Assembly (NCBI GenBank): GCA_036272915.1
Contig: DATAXV010000070.1
Coordinates: forward strand, 1-25,252
DNA: 25,252 bases
Reading direction: 5' to 3'
DNA from: DATAXV01 sp036272915
Lineage (GTDB): Bacteria; Chloroflexota; Dormibacteria; Dormibacterales; Dormibacteraceae
How positions within the stretch are numbered: the stretch's first letter is position 1; every line of letters starts with the position of its first letter. This document shows positions 8,029-15,588 of the stretch, one piece after another. The translations under genes and the position numbers were made by a program. A model generated the notes under the pieces. The model had not been told where the DNA came from, did no database searches, and was given only the letters and a program-made list of their open reading frames with translations.

Positions 8029-8129
8029 CGTGCTATCGGTGGCAATCCCGCCCTAACCACCTCCGGCGCCGGGCGCACATAGTGAGGGGAGCAGGCCGTC
8101 CAAGCCGCGCTTCCGGGAGGATTTGAAGG
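8029..8129. promoter_or_regulatory. Divergent control region between araC-type regulator and PhyH oxygenase genes
   Basis: This 101-bp region separates two divergent starts and must hold both promoters. The plus-strand gene has a good ribosome-binding site, GGGAGG at 8115-8120, 9 nt before its ATG. I could not identify convincing -35/-10 pairs or AraC-type direct repeats by eye. The role is inferred from gene layout. Confidence 0.5.
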
Positions 8130-8915
8130 ATGACAACCACAGGCTATCGGACCGATGCGGCGACGCTCTCTCCGGAGCTGATCGAGAGCTACCGGCGTGA
8201 CGGCTTCGTCCGCATCCCCGGCGTGATCACGCTGGCCGAGGCGGCGGAGTTCCGCGAGGCCGCGCTCGAGGTGCAGCGCCGGATGCAGGACCACAACCTG
8301 ACCGCGGGCGGGCGCTCCGCCAACACCTTCGACCAGTTCGTCAACGTCTGGCAGCTCGATGAGCAGATGCGCCGCCTGACCCTCCACCCCAACGTCGGCG
8401 GGGTCGCCGAGCGGCTGGCCGGGGTCCCCCTCCGGATCTGGCACGACCAGACCCTGATCAAGCGGCCCCAGAGGAGCACTCCGACCGAGTTCCATCAGGA
8501 CCAGCCCTACTGGCCGCACGACAACTCCCCGCACGCCATCTCCGCTTGGATCGCTCTGGTCGACGTCCCCGTCGAGAAGGGATGCATGACCTTCATCCCC
8601 GGCTCGTACCACCGCGACGACCTCCGCTCCCAGGATCTGAACGACGCCGGCTCCCTCTTCGCCCTGGCCCCGGATCTGGCCTGGGCGGAGCGGGTCACGA
8701 TCCCTCTGCGGGCGGGCGACTGCACTTTCCATCACGCCCGGTGCGCGCACATGGCCAACGCCAACGTGACCGAGGAGCAGCGGGTGGCGCACACCGTGAT
8801 CTTCATGGACGCCACCACCATCTTCCGCGGCACCGGCCACGTCGTCACCGACCCGCTCGAGCTCGAGGCGGGGAAGGAGTTCGACCACCCCATGTTCCCC
8901 CGCGTCGGGGCCTGA
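8130..8915 (+). CDS. Phytanoyl-CoA dioxygenase (PhyH) family oxygenase, first copy
   Basis: This 261-residue Fe(II)/2-oxoglutarate-dependent oxygenase of the PhyH family is probably cytoplasmic. The double-stranded beta-helix has its iron ligands: H122 and D124 in EFHQDQPYW, and distal H207 in CAHMAN, followed by R218, which fits the 2-oxoglutarate-binding arginine. The N-terminus YRRDGFVRIPGVI is typical of the family. Members hydroxylate very varied small molecules, and 'phytanoyl-CoA' is only a family label. Position next to an AraC-type sugar regulator and rhamnose genes suggests oxidation of a sugar or a sugar substituent (for example O-demethylation), which is inference. ATG at 8130 has a GGGAGG ribosome-binding site. 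The gene converges on the HAD gene with 6 bp between stops. Confidence 0.9.
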   Translation: MTTTGYRTDAATLSPELIESYRRDGFVRIPGVITLAEAAEFREAALEVQRRMQDHNLTAGGRSANTFDQFVNVWQLDEQMRRLTLHPNVGGVAERLAGVPLRIWHDQTLIKRPQRSTPTEFHQDQPYWPHDNSPHAISAWIALVDVPVEKGCMTFIPGSYHRDDLRSQDLNDAGSLFALAPDLAWAERVTIPLRAGDCTFHHARCAHMANANVTEEQRVAHTVIFMDATTIFRGTGHVVTDPLELEAGKEFDHPMFPRVGA

Positions 8916-8921
8916 GGGCGG

Positions 8922-9773
8922 TCAGTCGACGAGGTCGGCCACGCCCGCCCAGCCGCCGGCCGTCGCCGGCGGCAGGACGTGGTCGGCCAGGGCCACCGCC
9001 TCGGGGACGCCGTTGGCCATCACGCAGGCGACCCGGGAGCCACGCAGCAGCTCCAGGTCGTTGGCCCCGTCACCGACCGCCAGCACCCGTCCCTCGTCGA
9101 TACCCTTCAGCCGGCAGTAGGTGCTGACGCCCGTCCATTTGCTGACCCCGGGGGGGAGCACCTGGAGGGTGACGCCGCCGTAGTGGAGATCGGGGGTGAC
9201 CGAGGCCGAGGCCAGGCCCTTCAGCCTGTCCTCGACCGGGCCCAGGATCTCCGGATCGACGCCGCTCACGATGAACGTGAGGATGGTCTCCTCGGCCAGC
9301 GCCCGAGCCGGGTCCTCGCCCGCGATCCAGCGCCGGTTGCGCTCCAGGTGGGCGGGGCTCCCGGTGTAGCCGGGGGTGACGACGAGGTCGGCCTCGGGTC
9401 GGTCGACCACGATCAGTGGCGCCACGCCGAGGCCGGCCAGCGCCTCGAAGACGCGGGACGCCGCCTCCTTCGTGAAGGCGTCGAGGTGGAAGCGGGCGCC
9501 GTCGGCGTGGACCCCGACCGCGCCGTCCTGGTAGATGCCGGGCAGGCTGAGACCGGCGCCGGAGAGGATGGGGAGCGCGGTCCGGTGGCGCCTGCCGGTG
9601 GCGACCAGCACCTGCACGCCGCGATCGATCAGCCCGACCACCGCCGCCAGGGCGAGGGGATGGATCCCCTCCTCGGGGTCGAGAAGGGTGCCGTCAAGAT
9701 CGGTTACCACGAGCTCGATCGCGGGCCGGTCCACGTCCTCGAAGATACCTGGCCGGGCGGCCTCGGCGCTCAC
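8922..9773 (-). CDS. HAD-superfamily (Cof-type, IIB) sugar-phosphate phosphatase
   Basis: This is a 283-residue Cof-like HAD hydrolase. Motif I DLDGTLLD supplies nucleophile D25 and acid D27, motif III is K212 in GVSKWTGV, and motif IV is GDGAND (234-239). A C2-type cap domain lies about residues 90-205. Such enzymes dephosphorylate sugar phosphates or related metabolites in the cytoplasm. The GTG start overlaps the rhaEW stop as GTGA, so the two proteins are probably made together. This coupling suggests a substrate linked to the aldolase step, such as accumulated rhamnulose 1-phosphate, a side product or DHAP. The exact substrate is unknown. The C-terminus is complete. Confidence 0.9.
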   Translation of the reverse strand: MSAEAARPGIFEDVDRPAIELVVTDLDGTLLDPEEGIHPLALAAVVGLIDRGVQVLVATGRRHRTALPILSGAGLSLPGIYQDGAVGVHADGARFHLDAFTKEAASRVFEALAGLGVAPLIVVDRPEADLVVTPGYTGSPAHLERNRRWIAGEDPARALAEETILTFIVSGVDPEILGPVEDRLKGLASASVTPDLHYGGVTLQVLPPGVSKWTGVSTYCRLKGIDEGRVLAVGDGANDLELLRGSRVACVMANGVPEAVALADHVLPPATAGGWAGVADLVD

Positions 9774-11842
9774 CGCGGGAAGGCGGCCTGGATCCCCCCG
9801 TCGACCGGGATCACCGCCCCCGTGGTCTTGGCCAGCTCGCCGGACACGAGCAGGAAGCAGGCGGCGGCGACGTCGTCGGGCAGGACCTCCCGCTTGAGCA
9901 GGGTCCGCTGCGCGTAGTACTCGCCCAACTGCTCCCGGGGCACGCCGTAGGTGCGAGCCCGGTTGTCGCCCCAGTCGCCGGCGAAGATCTTGGAGCCGCG
10001 GATGACGGCGTCGGGGTTGATCCCGTTGACGCGGATCCCATAGGGCGCCAGCTCGACCGCGAGCAGCCGCATCTGGTGCAGCTGGGCCGCCTTGGTGCTG
10101 CTGTAGCCGATGTTGTTGGTGCCGGCGACGACCGCGTTCTTGGAGACGACGTACACGATGTCGCCGCCGATGCCCTGGGCGATCGCCTGTCGGGCGAAGG
10201 CGCGACTGGTCAGGAACGAGCCCCGGTCGATGACGCGGTGGAGCTTCTCGTAGTCCTCCAGCGTGGTCTCGAGGAGGGGGCTGGAGATGCTGATGCCGGC
10301 GTTGTTGATGAGCAGGTCGACGCCGCCGAAGGTGAGCGTGGCCCGCTCGAACGCCTCCTCGATGCTCCGCTCGTCGGTCACGTCCATGGCCACGCCGACG
10401 GCCTGCTCGCCGAGCTCGGCGGCCATGCTCTGGGCGCCCTCCAGGTCGAGATCGGCGACGACCACCGAGGCCCCCTCGGCGGTCAGCCGGCGGGCGATGG
10501 CGCCGCCGATTCCACCCGCGGCGCCGGTGACCAGGGCGACCCGGCGGCTCAGCGGCCGCTCCGGCGGCATGCGCCGCAGCTTCGCCTCCTCCAGCGCCCA
10601 GTACTCGATGCGGAAGGCCTCGGAGTCGCTGAGCCCGTGATAGCCGCCCAGGGTCTCGGCGCCGCTCATGACGTTGATGGCATTGACGTAGAACTCGCCC
10701 GCGATGCGCGACTCACGCTTGTTCTGGGCGAGGCTGAACATGCCCACGCCGGGCCAGAGGATGATCACCGGGCTGGAGGAGCGCATGGCCGGGGAGTCGC
10801 CGTCGGCGTTGGCCCGGTAGTAGCTCGCGTAGCCCTCGCGATAGGCGTCGAAGGCGGCCTCCAGCCGGTCCCGCCGCTCGGCCGGATCCGCGGCCGGGGG
10901 CAGGTCGAGGAGCAGGGGGCGCTTCTTGGTGCGGAGGAAGTGGTCGGGGCACGAGGTGCCCTCCTCGACCAGGGCCGCCGCCCTCTCGCTCCCGGCGAAG
11001 TCGAGGACGACGTCGTCGTCGCGGAAGGTGGCGATCACCGAGCGCTCCCCGGAGGCGAGGCCCCGCAGCAGGGGCAGCGCGCGCGTTGCCTGCCGCCGCC
11101 GGGCGTCGCCGTCGATGGGCGCGACGGCGACGCCGCCGAAGGGCCGGCCGGCGCCCCGCCGGCGCTCGATCTCGTCCGCCGCGCGCTCGATGACCCGGAG
11201 CGTGCGCTCGTAGCAGGCCTCTGCGGTCTCCGCCCAGGTGATCAGGCCGTGCCCGCCGAGGACCAGACCCTCGAGGTCGGGCCGCTCCCGGATGGCGTCG
11301 CGAAGCTTGAGCGCCAGGTCGTACCCGGGGCGCTGCCACTCCAGCCAGCCGATGGTGCCGCCATAGAGCTCCTCGACCAGCCGGCGGCCGTTCCCGGCGG
11401 TGGCGAAGGCGATCAGGGCGTCGGGGTGCACGTGGTCGACGTGGGGGTGGGGGACGAGGGCGTGGAGGGGGGTGTCGATGGAGGGGGCCGCCTGCCGCGG
11501 GGCGACCAGGCAGTCGGCCAGCAGGGCGACCTGGTCGTCCTCGTGGTCGACGCCGCGGTAGGTGCGTTCGAGGGCGGCCACGCGGCCGTTGTCGAGGGCG
11601 GCGAGCCCGGTCCGCCGGAGCGTGCCCAGGTCGCCGCCGGAGCCCTTGATCCAGAGGATCTCGATGTCCTCGCCGCTGACGGGGTCGCTGCCTCTGACCT
11701 TGAGGCTGGTGTTGCCGCCGCCGTAGTTGGTGATGCGCAGGTCGGCGCCGAGGAGGTTGGAGCGATAGATGAGCTGGTCGACGAGATCGGCGGGCACGTC
11801 CGCCTCCCGCCAGAGATGGTTCACGTGCCTGAGTGCGGTCAC
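9770..11842 (-). CDS. rhaEW: Bifunctional L-rhamnulose-1-phosphate aldolase / L-lactaldehyde dehydrogenase (RhaEW type)
   Basis: This 690-residue fusion is characteristic of bacterial rhamnose catabolism. Residues about 20-400 form the class II aldolase/adducin-like domain, with NYGGGNTS (39-46), the metal-binding histidine cluster PHPHVDHVHPDAL (131-143) and GGHGLITW (196-203). Residues 432-690 form a short-chain dehydrogenase with TGAAGGIG (439-446), NNAG (513-516), S567 and Y580/K584 in YSSTK. By family knowledge it splits rhamnulose 1-phosphate into DHAP and L-lactaldehyde, then oxidises the lactaldehyde with NAD+. The GTG start at 11840-11842 lies exactly 6 nt after TAAGAT, suggesting a leaderless message. 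It is upstream of and coupled to the HAD gene. A PhyH gene precedes it by 72 bp. No kinase partner is in the window. Confidence 0.93.
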   Translation of the reverse strand: MTALRHVNHLWREADVPADLVDQLIYRSNLLGADLRITNYGGGNTSLKVRGSDPVSGEDIEILWIKGSGGDLGTLRRTGLAALDNGRVAALERTYRGVDHEDDQVALLADCLVAPRQAAPSIDTPLHALVPHPHVDHVHPDALIAFATAGNGRRLVEELYGGTIGWLEWQRPGYDLALKLRDAIRERPDLEGLVLGGHGLITWAETAEACYERTLRVIERAADEIERRRGAGRPFGGVAVAPIDGDARRRQATRALPLLRGLASGERSVIATFRDDDVVLDFAGSERAAALVEEGTSCPDHFLRTKKRPLLLDLPPAADPAERRDRLEAAFDAYREGYASYYRANADGDSPAMRSSSPVIILWPGVGMFSLAQNKRESRIAGEFYVNAINVMSGAETLGGYHGLSDSEAFRIEYWALEEAKLRRMPPERPLSRRVALVTGAAGGIGGAIARRLTAEGASVVVADLDLEGAQSMAAELGEQAVGVAMDVTDERSIEEAFERATLTFGGVDLLINNAGISISSPLLETTLEDYEKLHRVIDRGSFLTSRAFARQAIAQGIGGDIVYVVSKNAVVAGTNNIGYSSTKAAQLHQMRLLAVELAPYGIRVNGINPDAVIRGSKIFAGDWGDNRARTYGVPREQLGEYYAQRTLLKREVLPDDVAAACFLLVSGELAKTTGAVIPVDGGIQAAFPR

Positions 11843-11848
11843 CCGTCC

Positions 11849-11895
11849 ATCTTACCCAGCGGTGGAACGGAACGCATGTGAAGTGAATGCATGCG
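11849..11895 (-). promoter_or_regulatory. rhaEW promoter with inverted repeat over the -35 region
   Basis: On the minus strand the -10 box TAAGAT (11849-11854) ends 6 nt before the GTG start of rhaEW. No recognisable -35 is present. Instead, 6-bp inverted arms CGCATG (11873-11878) and CATGCG (11890-11895) cover the -35 position and just upstream. This looks like an activator or repressor site. It also means rhaEW can be transcribed independently of the PhyH gene upstream. Confidence 0.45.
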
Positions 11896-11914
11896 GAAGC
11901 AAACGAAACGGCGT

Positions 11915-12829
11915 CTAGCAGATCAGGCCGCGCTTGCCTCCGGGGCCGTGGCCGACCGGGTCGTCGCCGATCCAGCGCTCGTCGACGGGGTCGGACGCGA
12001 GCTGGTAGCGGGAATCGGAGGAGAGCCGGATGCGGTCGGCCCGATTGTCGAGGCTTGCGTGGAGGGTGTAGGAGGTGAAGGCGAGGAGGTCGCCCATCCG
12101 GTATTCGCCGGTCACCCAGCGGCCGCCGACCTGCTCCCGGAGCGCGCGCGGATCGGCGGAGAAGGTGCCGTTCCAGACCCAGCCGCCGGTCTGCGCCACC
12201 TCTCGCTGCCCGGGCACGTTCTCGCAGTAGGTGTCGACGTCGCGCCGGGCGTAGTCGTCGCGCACGTCGGGATGCCGGTGCGAGCCCTCCAGGACCATCA
12301 GGCCGCCGAGCCGGATCGGGATGTCGCTGAGCGGGACCCAGGCGGTCAGCAGCCGGTGCGTGCCCCTGCCCATGAAGACGACATCGCCGTGCGGCGGGGT
12401 GTGGCGGCCCGGCCGCGACACGCGCATCCAGGTGAAGTCGTAGTGGCGGACCTCCCCGCCGAGGAGCCGCTCGAAGAGGGCGATGATCGGGCCCTCGTAG
12501 ATCAGCCTGTGGAGCGGCTCGTTGTCGTGGGCGAGCTCGGGCACGTTCCCCTTCTCCGGTGCGCCGGGGGCGGGCACCGCCTCGTCGAGCGGATGGCCGG
12601 CATCGAGGAGGCCCTCGGCGGCGAGGCGCTCCAGGATGTTCCGGCGCGCCTCCCGGGCCAGCTCCCGGTCGAGGTGTCCGCGCAGGAGCAGGTAGCCGTC
12701 GCGGTCGAGGCGGCGCCGGAGCTCGTCGGTGTCGTCGACGGTGCCGGCGGAGTCGAGCAGCGGCCCCACGTGCTCCGGGTCGAGCTGGATGCCGTTGCAG
12801 GTGAGTTGGGCGGGTAGGGCTGAGGTCAT
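11915..12829 (-). CDS. Phytanoyl-CoA dioxygenase (PhyH) family oxygenase, second copy
   Basis: This protein is about 304 residues long from the ATG at 12827-12829, chosen over an upstream TTG because an AGGG-containing stretch precedes the ATG and the upstream codons have no family features. It is a PhyH-type Fe(II)/2-oxoglutarate oxygenase: H147 and D149 in TPPHGDVVF, distal H257 in YTLHASLDN, R268 in ADRIRLSSDSRYQ. It is clearly distinct from the copy at 8130, with a longer N-terminus and a different HxD context (HGD versus HQD), so it is probably not a recent duplicate. It lies upstream of rhaEW in the same direction, 72 bp apart, and may form an operon with it. The substrate is unknown; a modified rhamnose or aglycone is a possibility by context only. 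Confidence 0.88.
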   Translation of the reverse strand: MTSALPAQLTCNGIQLDPEHVGPLLDSAGTVDDTDELRRRLDRDGYLLLRGHLDRELAREARRNILERLAAEGLLDAGHPLDEAVPAPGAPEKGNVPELAHDNEPLHRLIYEGPIIALFERLLGGEVRHYDFTWMRVSRPGRHTPPHGDVVFMGRGTHRLLTAWVPLSDIPIRLGGLMVLEGSHRHPDVRDDYARRDVDTYCENVPGQREVAQTGGWVWNGTFSADPRALREQVGGRWVTGEYRMGDLLAFTSYTLHASLDNRADRIRLSSDSRYQLASDPVDERWIGDDPVGHGPGGKRGLIC

Positions 12830-12858
12830 GACTTCGACCCTACGAGGAGCCGCCGTCG

Positions 12859-13479
12859 ATGACAAACGAGGCGCGTGTGCCGCCTGCCCCGGAGCCTGCC
12901 AGACTGGTTTTCATGAGCGATCCCGGCGGAGCGGACGTGAGCTGCGCAGTTGCCCACGGGGCCGACGCGCCGACCTTTCCCGACCGGACCCTGGTGGCGG
13001 TGTTCGCCTCGCCGGTGTCGCGGCACCTGATCCGGTACGGACGTGATCTCGGCTTCCGCACCATCCTCGTCGAGCCCGACGTCGACCGCCTCGGCGACAT
13101 CGGCGCGGATGCCCCGGACGAGTTCCGGACCGGCGTCGACGGGCTGGACGGGAGCGCCGACGTGATCCTCACCGACCACCACCGCGACGAGCTCGGCGCC
13201 CTGCTCCACGAGGCGCTGGCGGGCGAGGCGCGCTGGATCGGCATCATGGGCAACCCGCGCTTCGAGGGGCCGCACGTGGCCATGCTCCGGGCCCTCGGCG
13301 ACGACGACGCGACCATCGCCCGCGTCCACCGGCCGATCGGCCTGAACATCGGGTCGCGGACGCCGCCCGAGATCGCCGTCGCCGTCCTGGCCGGCCTCCT
13401 CGCCGACCGCAACGGCCGTGCCGGCGGCCTCGAGTTCGGACTCAACCCGGCGCCGGCGGGGGGCCTTCCCGCCCGCTGA
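12859..13479 (+). CDS. XdhC-like Rossmann-domain protein
   Basis: This 206-residue protein resembles the C-terminal Rossmann domain (PF13478) of XdhC/CoxI proteins. Evidence is the nucleotide-fold opening TLVAVFASPVSRHLIRYG (45-62) and the diagnostic end HRPIGLNIGSRTPPEIAVAV (157-176). XdhC proteins insert sulfurated molybdenum cofactor into xanthine dehydrogenase-type enzymes. The usual N-terminal XdhC_CoxI domain with its conserved Cys is missing, and no molybdenum hydroxylase gene is present, so the job is uncertain. ATG at 12859 has a GAGGAG ribosome-binding site 9 nt upstream. ATG at 12913 is an alternative, with a CAGACT box 7 nt before it. The gene is divergent from the second PhyH gene, with only 29 bp between starts. 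Confidence 0.75.
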   Translation: MTNEARVPPAPEPARLVFMSDPGGADVSCAVAHGADAPTFPDRTLVAVFASPVSRHLIRYGRDLGFRTILVEPDVDRLGDIGADAPDEFRTGVDGLDGSADVILTDHHRDELGALLHEALAGEARWIGIMGNPRFEGPHVAMLRALGDDDATIARVHRPIGLNIGSRTPPEIAVAVLAGLLADRNGRAGGLEFGLNPAPAGGLPAR

Positions 13480-13491
13480 CACCGCGGCGAC

Positions 13492-13950
13492 TCAGGCGTC
13501 GCGCCGCTGCCGGAGGTGCTCCAGGGTCTGGGCCAGCCGGCGGTCTCGGGTGTCCTCGCGCTTGGCACCGGTGATAGCCTCCGCCAGCTCCCTCCGATTG
13601 GTGAAGGAGAGCCCCTCGAACGTCTCCCGGAGGCTGGGCTCGGCCGCCAGCGCCCGCTCCAGCTCCGGCGGGACCTCGACCGTGCGCACGGCGTCGTCGC
13701 GTTCGACCTCCAGCGACACCCGGTCGCCGAAGGAGATCCCCGCCGCCAGGCGCGTGGCCTTGTGCAGGCCGAGGTGGGCGCCTCCCTCCCGGGTGGGCAT
13801 GGTCGAGCTCTGGAAGGTGGTGCCGTTGACGGTGCCGCGCACCCTCACCTTCCGGCCGCCGATCCGGGCGATGACCTCGGCCGGGAGCTCGACGAAGGCG
13901 CCGCCGCCCGGCACCTCCTCCAGCGTCGCATCGAACGTCGAATCCGCCAT
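13492..13950 (-). CDS. DUF1905 / YdeI-like (OmpD-associated) domain protein
   Basis: This protein has 152 residues from the ATG at 13948-13950. Residues 5-90 match the beta-rich DUF1905 domain (FDATLEEVPGGGAFVELP and the KVRVRGTVNG stretch). Residues about 95-150 match the bacteriocin-protection, YdeI/OmpD-associated type helical end (PPELERALAAEPSLRETFEG, SFTNRRELAEAI). The biochemical role of this common actinobacterial-type family is not established. A 60-base upstream extension of the open frame is Arg/Gly-rich and was not included. The gene converges on the XdhC-like gene (12 bp between stops) and is divergent from the SDR gene (83 bp between starts). Nothing ties it to sugar metabolism. 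Confidence 0.8.
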   Translation of the reverse strand: MADSTFDATLEEVPGGGAFVELPAEVIARIGGRKVRVRGTVNGTTFQSSTMPTREGGAHLGLHKATRLAAGISFGDRVSLEVERDDAVRTVEVPPELERALAAEPSLRETFEGLSFTNRRELAEAITGAKREDTRDRRLAQTLEHLRQRRDA

Positions 13951-14021
13951 CGACGAGAGTGTCCCACCGCCATGGCGCCCCGGGCAAGCCGGGCGGCGGG
14001 TGGCGGCCACGCCGAATTGCC

Positions 14022-14027
14022 TACTCT
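14022..14027 (+). promoter_or_regulatory. -10 box of the SDR gene, leaderless-type spacing
   Basis: TACTCT ends 6 nt before the ATG at 14034, so the predicted transcription start coincides with the start codon. No ribosome-binding site or clear -35 is visible. The same TAnnnT-N6-start layout occurs before the oxyanion-binding lipoprotein gene and rhaEW. Confidence 0.45.
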
Positions 14028-14033
14028 GACGGG

Positions 14034-14768
14034 ATGCAGAACAAGCGCGTCGCCATCGTCACCGGCGCGGCGAGGGGCATCGGCCTCGCCATCGCCAGGC
14101 GCCTCCACGACGACGGCTGCGCCGTCGCCCTCGCCGACGTCGACATCGAACGGGCACGGTCGGAGGCGGCGTCGATCGGCGAGGGCGCCATGCCCCTGGA
14201 CCTGGACGTGACCGACCCGGACGCCTGCGAGCGGGGCGTGGCCGAGGTGATCGGGCGGTTCGGCAGCCTCGACGTCCTCGTCAACAACGCCGGCATCGGC
14301 GGCAACGCGCACTCGGTCGACGGCTACTCGGTCGACATGTGGCGCCGGGTCATGGCCATCAACCTGGACGGCGTCTTCCACTGCTGCCGGGCGGTCCTGC
14401 CCCACATGCTGGAGAGGGGGACGGGCTGGATCGTCAACGTCGCCTCCATCGCCGGCAAGGAGGGCAACCCCAACATGTGCGCCTACTCGGCCTCCAAGGC
14501 CGGGGTGATCGGCTTCACCAAGTCGCTGGGCAAGGAGGTGGCGCAGAAGGGCGTCATCGTCAACTGCATCACGCCGGCCGTGATCGAGACCGAGATCCTG
14601 ATGCAGCTCAACCAGCAGGCGGTCGACTACATGGTCTCCCGCATCCCCATGGGCCGCACCGGCAAGCCCGAGGAGGTCGCCGCCATGGTGAGCTGGCTGA
14701 GCTCCCCGGAGTGCAGCTTCACCACGGGCGGCGTCTTCGACATCTCGGGCGGCCGGGCGACCTACTGA
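14034..14768 (+). CDS. Short-chain dehydrogenase/reductase (SDR), sugar dehydrogenase-like
   Basis: This is a 244-residue classical SDR: cofactor motif TGAARGIG (10-17), NNAG (84-87), catalytic S138, Y151 and K155 (YSASK), ending in the usual SGG segment. D36-V-D after the second beta strand favours NAD+ over NADP+. The segment GKEGNPNMCAYSASKAGVIG is frequent in sugar-acid and sugar dehydrogenases of the FabG-like subgroup, so a rhamnose- or deoxysugar-related oxidation is plausible but unproven. Start ATG 14034 was chosen because the glycine-rich motif then falls at the normal position; the 25 upstream codons are Arg-rich and lack family similarity. It overlaps the end of the convergent TIM-barrel gene by 7 bp. 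Confidence 0.9.
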   Translation: MQNKRVAIVTGAARGIGLAIARRLHDDGCAVALADVDIERARSEAASIGEGAMPLDLDVTDPDACERGVAEVIGRFGSLDVLVNNAGIGGNAHSVDGYSVDMWRRVMAINLDGVFHCCRAVLPHMLERGTGWIVNVASIAGKEGNPNMCAYSASKAGVIGFTKSLGKEVAQKGVIVNCITPAVIETEILMQLNQQAVDYMVSRIPMGRTGKPEEVAAMVSWLSSPECSFTTGGVFDISGGRATY

Positions 14769-15586
14769 CCGTCGACGCAGAGGGGCAGCAGGCTCCGGTA
14801 GCAGCGTCGCGCGGTCTCGGCGGCGGGCAGCTCCCAGAGGTCGCGGTTGAACATCTCGATCGAGTAGCTGCCGCCGTAGCCGCCGGCCTCGAGCGCCCCG
14901 ATCAGGACGGGGAGGTCGAGCACGCCCTCACCGGGCAGCACCCGGTCGGCGTTGCAGTCGCTGAGATCGGCGGGGATGTCGCGCATGTCGTTGAGGTGGA
15001 CGTGGACGACGCGGCCGGTCCGGTCCGGGGTCAGGTCCTCGAACTTGGTCATGGTGGTCCGGTAGTGGGCGGGGTCGAAGAGGATCCCGACCTGCGGATG
15101 GTCGACCGCCGCCACCACCCGGTAGGCGGAGTCGAGGCTCTTCACGATCGGCGACCAGTTGAACTCGAGGGCGACGCGGACGTCGAGACCCTCGATCGCC
15201 GCCGCCAGCTCCCGGAACCGCGCCGCGATCTGGTCCAGCGCCTCGACCGAGCGCTGCTCGGGGCCGTCGGTGCCGACGGTGAGGACGCCGCCGCCGAGCT
15301 CATGCAGGAGCCGGGCGTTGCCGACATGGAGCTCGAGGTTGGCCCGCCGCGACTCCTCGTCGGCGAAACACTGGAGCACGCTCTCGAGGCCGCCGACACA
15401 GCGAAGCCCCCGGTCGTCGAGGGCTCCGGCGAAGGCGGAGGGGGGACGGCCGTCGAGCCATCCCTTGACCTCCCTGAGGCTGACCTCGACCCGGCGGAAG
15501 CCCGCGGCGGCATAGCCGTCGAGGGCCTCGTCGAGGCTCGGGTGGTGGGTCGATATGGTGTGGATCGCGAGGTCGGCGACGCGCAC
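14762..15586 (-). CDS. Sugar phosphate isomerase/epimerase (xylose-isomerase-like TIM barrel), copy 1
   Basis: This is a 274-residue AP_endonuc_2-type TIM barrel. Likely divalent-metal ligands are E141 (ALEFNW), D171/H174 (ILFDPAHY), H197 (VHVHLND) and E244 (YSIEMFN), arranged as in D-tagatose 3-epimerase and IolE-like enzymes. It would be cytoplasmic and act on a ketose, keto-sugar or inositol-like substrate; the exact reaction is unknown. The start is GTG at 15584-15586, 2 bp after the stop of copy 2 and preceded by AAAGG, so translation is probably coupled. Third gene of the GH78 operon. Members of this family also include 3-keto-glycoside-cleaving subunits, an alternative worth testing given the pair of genes. 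Confidence 0.88.
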   Translation of the reverse strand: MRVADLAIHTISTHHPSLDEALDGYAAAGFRRVEVSLREVKGWLDGRPPSAFAGALDDRGLRCVGGLESVLQCFADEESRRANLELHVGNARLLHELGGGVLTVGTDGPEQRSVEALDQIAARFRELAAAIEGLDVRVALEFNWSPIVKSLDSAYRVVAAVDHPQVGILFDPAHYRTTMTKFEDLTPDRTGRVVHVHLNDMRDIPADLSDCNADRVLPGEGVLDLPVLIGALEAGGYGGSYSIEMFNRDLWELPAAETARRCYRSLLPLCVDGQ

Positions 15587-15588
15587 CT

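Noticed and set aside
10076..11881. 601-codon plus-strand ORF antisense to rhaEW
   Set aside because: Low-complexity Gly/Val/Asp/Ala composition typical of shadow frames; the sense gene is certain.
8130..12829. The two PhyH genes as a recent tandem duplication
   Set aside because: Their iron-binding contexts, lengths and N-termini differ clearly and they lie on opposite strands; they look like distinct subfamilies.
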